From NCBI GenBank assembly GCA_950073955.1, contig CATMRH010000068.1, positions 1 to 6,293 of the forward strand: a DNA stretch of 6,293 nucleotides, in the 5' to 3' direction. This DNA is from an uncultured archaeon. GTDB lineage: Archaea > Thermoproteota > Nitrososphaeria > Nitrososphaerales > Nitrosopumilaceae. Below the pieces are notes generated by a model. That model saw only the letters and a list, made by a program, of their open reading frames with translations, did no database searches and had not been told where the DNA came from. The translations under genes were made by a program, and so were the position numbers. Numbering within the stretch: position 1 is the first letter of the stretch; each line of letters starts with the position of its first letter. Positions 6,023 to 6,293 of the stretch are shown here, piece after piece.

Positions 6023-6293
6023 ATGCCTCAAATTAAAAAAATTCTCATACTGGGTGGTGGATTTGGAGGAATCAACGTTCTCAAATCAATTCAAAATAAA
6101 TTCAAAAATGAGCCAAATATTAGAATCAGCATAGTAAGCAAAGATAACTATTTTCTTTATACACCAATGCTACCACAGGTTTCTTCTGGACTAATCCATC
6201 CAAGTGATATCACTATACCTATACGTAAGCTATGCAAACAAGCCGAATTCTATCAAGCATCTATATCATCAATTGATTTAGAGCAAAAACTAG
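6023..6293 (+). CDS. NADH dehydrogenase-like FAD oxidoreductase, N-terminal part (cut by window edge)
   Basis: The first 90 codons of a pyridine-nucleotide-disulphide oxidoreductase-fold flavoprotein, most like type II NADH dehydrogenases and relatives. These transfer electrons from NAD(P)H to quinone at the membrane face. The Rossmann FAD-binding strand-turn is visible at residues 5-16 (KKILILGGGFGG, a GxGxxG-type turn), followed by a beta strand ISIVSKDNYF. The stretch FLYTPMLPQVSSGLIHP (about 48-64) is a common NDH-2 feature. The NAD-binding domain and the C-terminus are outside the window, so NDH-2, sulphide:quinone reductase or another family member cannot be separated. The start ATG gives a family-like N-terminus right before the FAD motif. 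Confidence 0.88.
   Translation, partial: MPQIKKILILGGGFGGINVLKSIQNKFKNEPNIRISIVSKDNYFLYTPMLPQVSSGLIHPSDITIPIRKLCKQAEFYQASISSIDLEQKL

Overview
The window most likely comes from an AT-rich ammonia-oxidising archaeon of the Nitrosopumilus type (Thaumarchaeota/Nitrososphaerota). The evidence is low GC, an archaeal A-type ATP synthase operon in the order K-E-C-F-A, TATA-type promoters close to start codons, and few Shine-Dalgarno sites. This assignment rests on protein style and gene order, not on a database search.

Layout. Positions 1-3289 (minus strand) hold a compact operon for the archaeal A1Ao ATP synthase: atpK (rotor proteolipid c), atpE (peripheral stalk), atpC (central-stalk adaptor), atpF (central-stalk regulator) and the first 319 codons of atpA (catalytic subunit), which runs off the left edge. 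Gaps are 10 nt or less, or the genes overlap by 1-4 nt, so the genes are probably co-transcribed and partly translationally coupled. A TATA-like box about 26 nt upstream of the atpK ATG suggests a leaderless transcript. Divergent from it lies a complete M3-family oligoendopeptidase F (3403-5199, plus). Next comes an unidentified five-helix membrane protein (5314-5886, minus), convergent with the peptidase. Divergent from that is the start of a type II NADH dehydrogenase-like flavoprotein (6023 to the right edge, plus). No stretch longer than 300 bases lacks a gene; the intergenic gaps are 101, 114 and 136 bp.

How the genes relate. The ATP synthase uses the ion gradient made by respiration, and the flavoprotein at the right edge could feed electrons from NAD(P)H to quinone. 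The two are bioenergetically related but are not one operon. The peptidase and the membrane protein show no clear functional tie to either.

Most unusual signals. (1) A perfect 38-bp palindrome with 19-bp arms and no spacer sits inside the coding sequence of atpC. (2) A GC-rich (about 55%) block lies between the two convergent genes at 5213-5285. It contains a 12-bp hairpin that is fully paired only as a minus-strand RNA (one G-U pair) and is a candidate undescribed structured RNA or 3'-UTR element. (3) The proteolipid has a signal-peptide-like N-terminus. No CRISPR array, mobile element, rRNA or convincing tRNA was seen.
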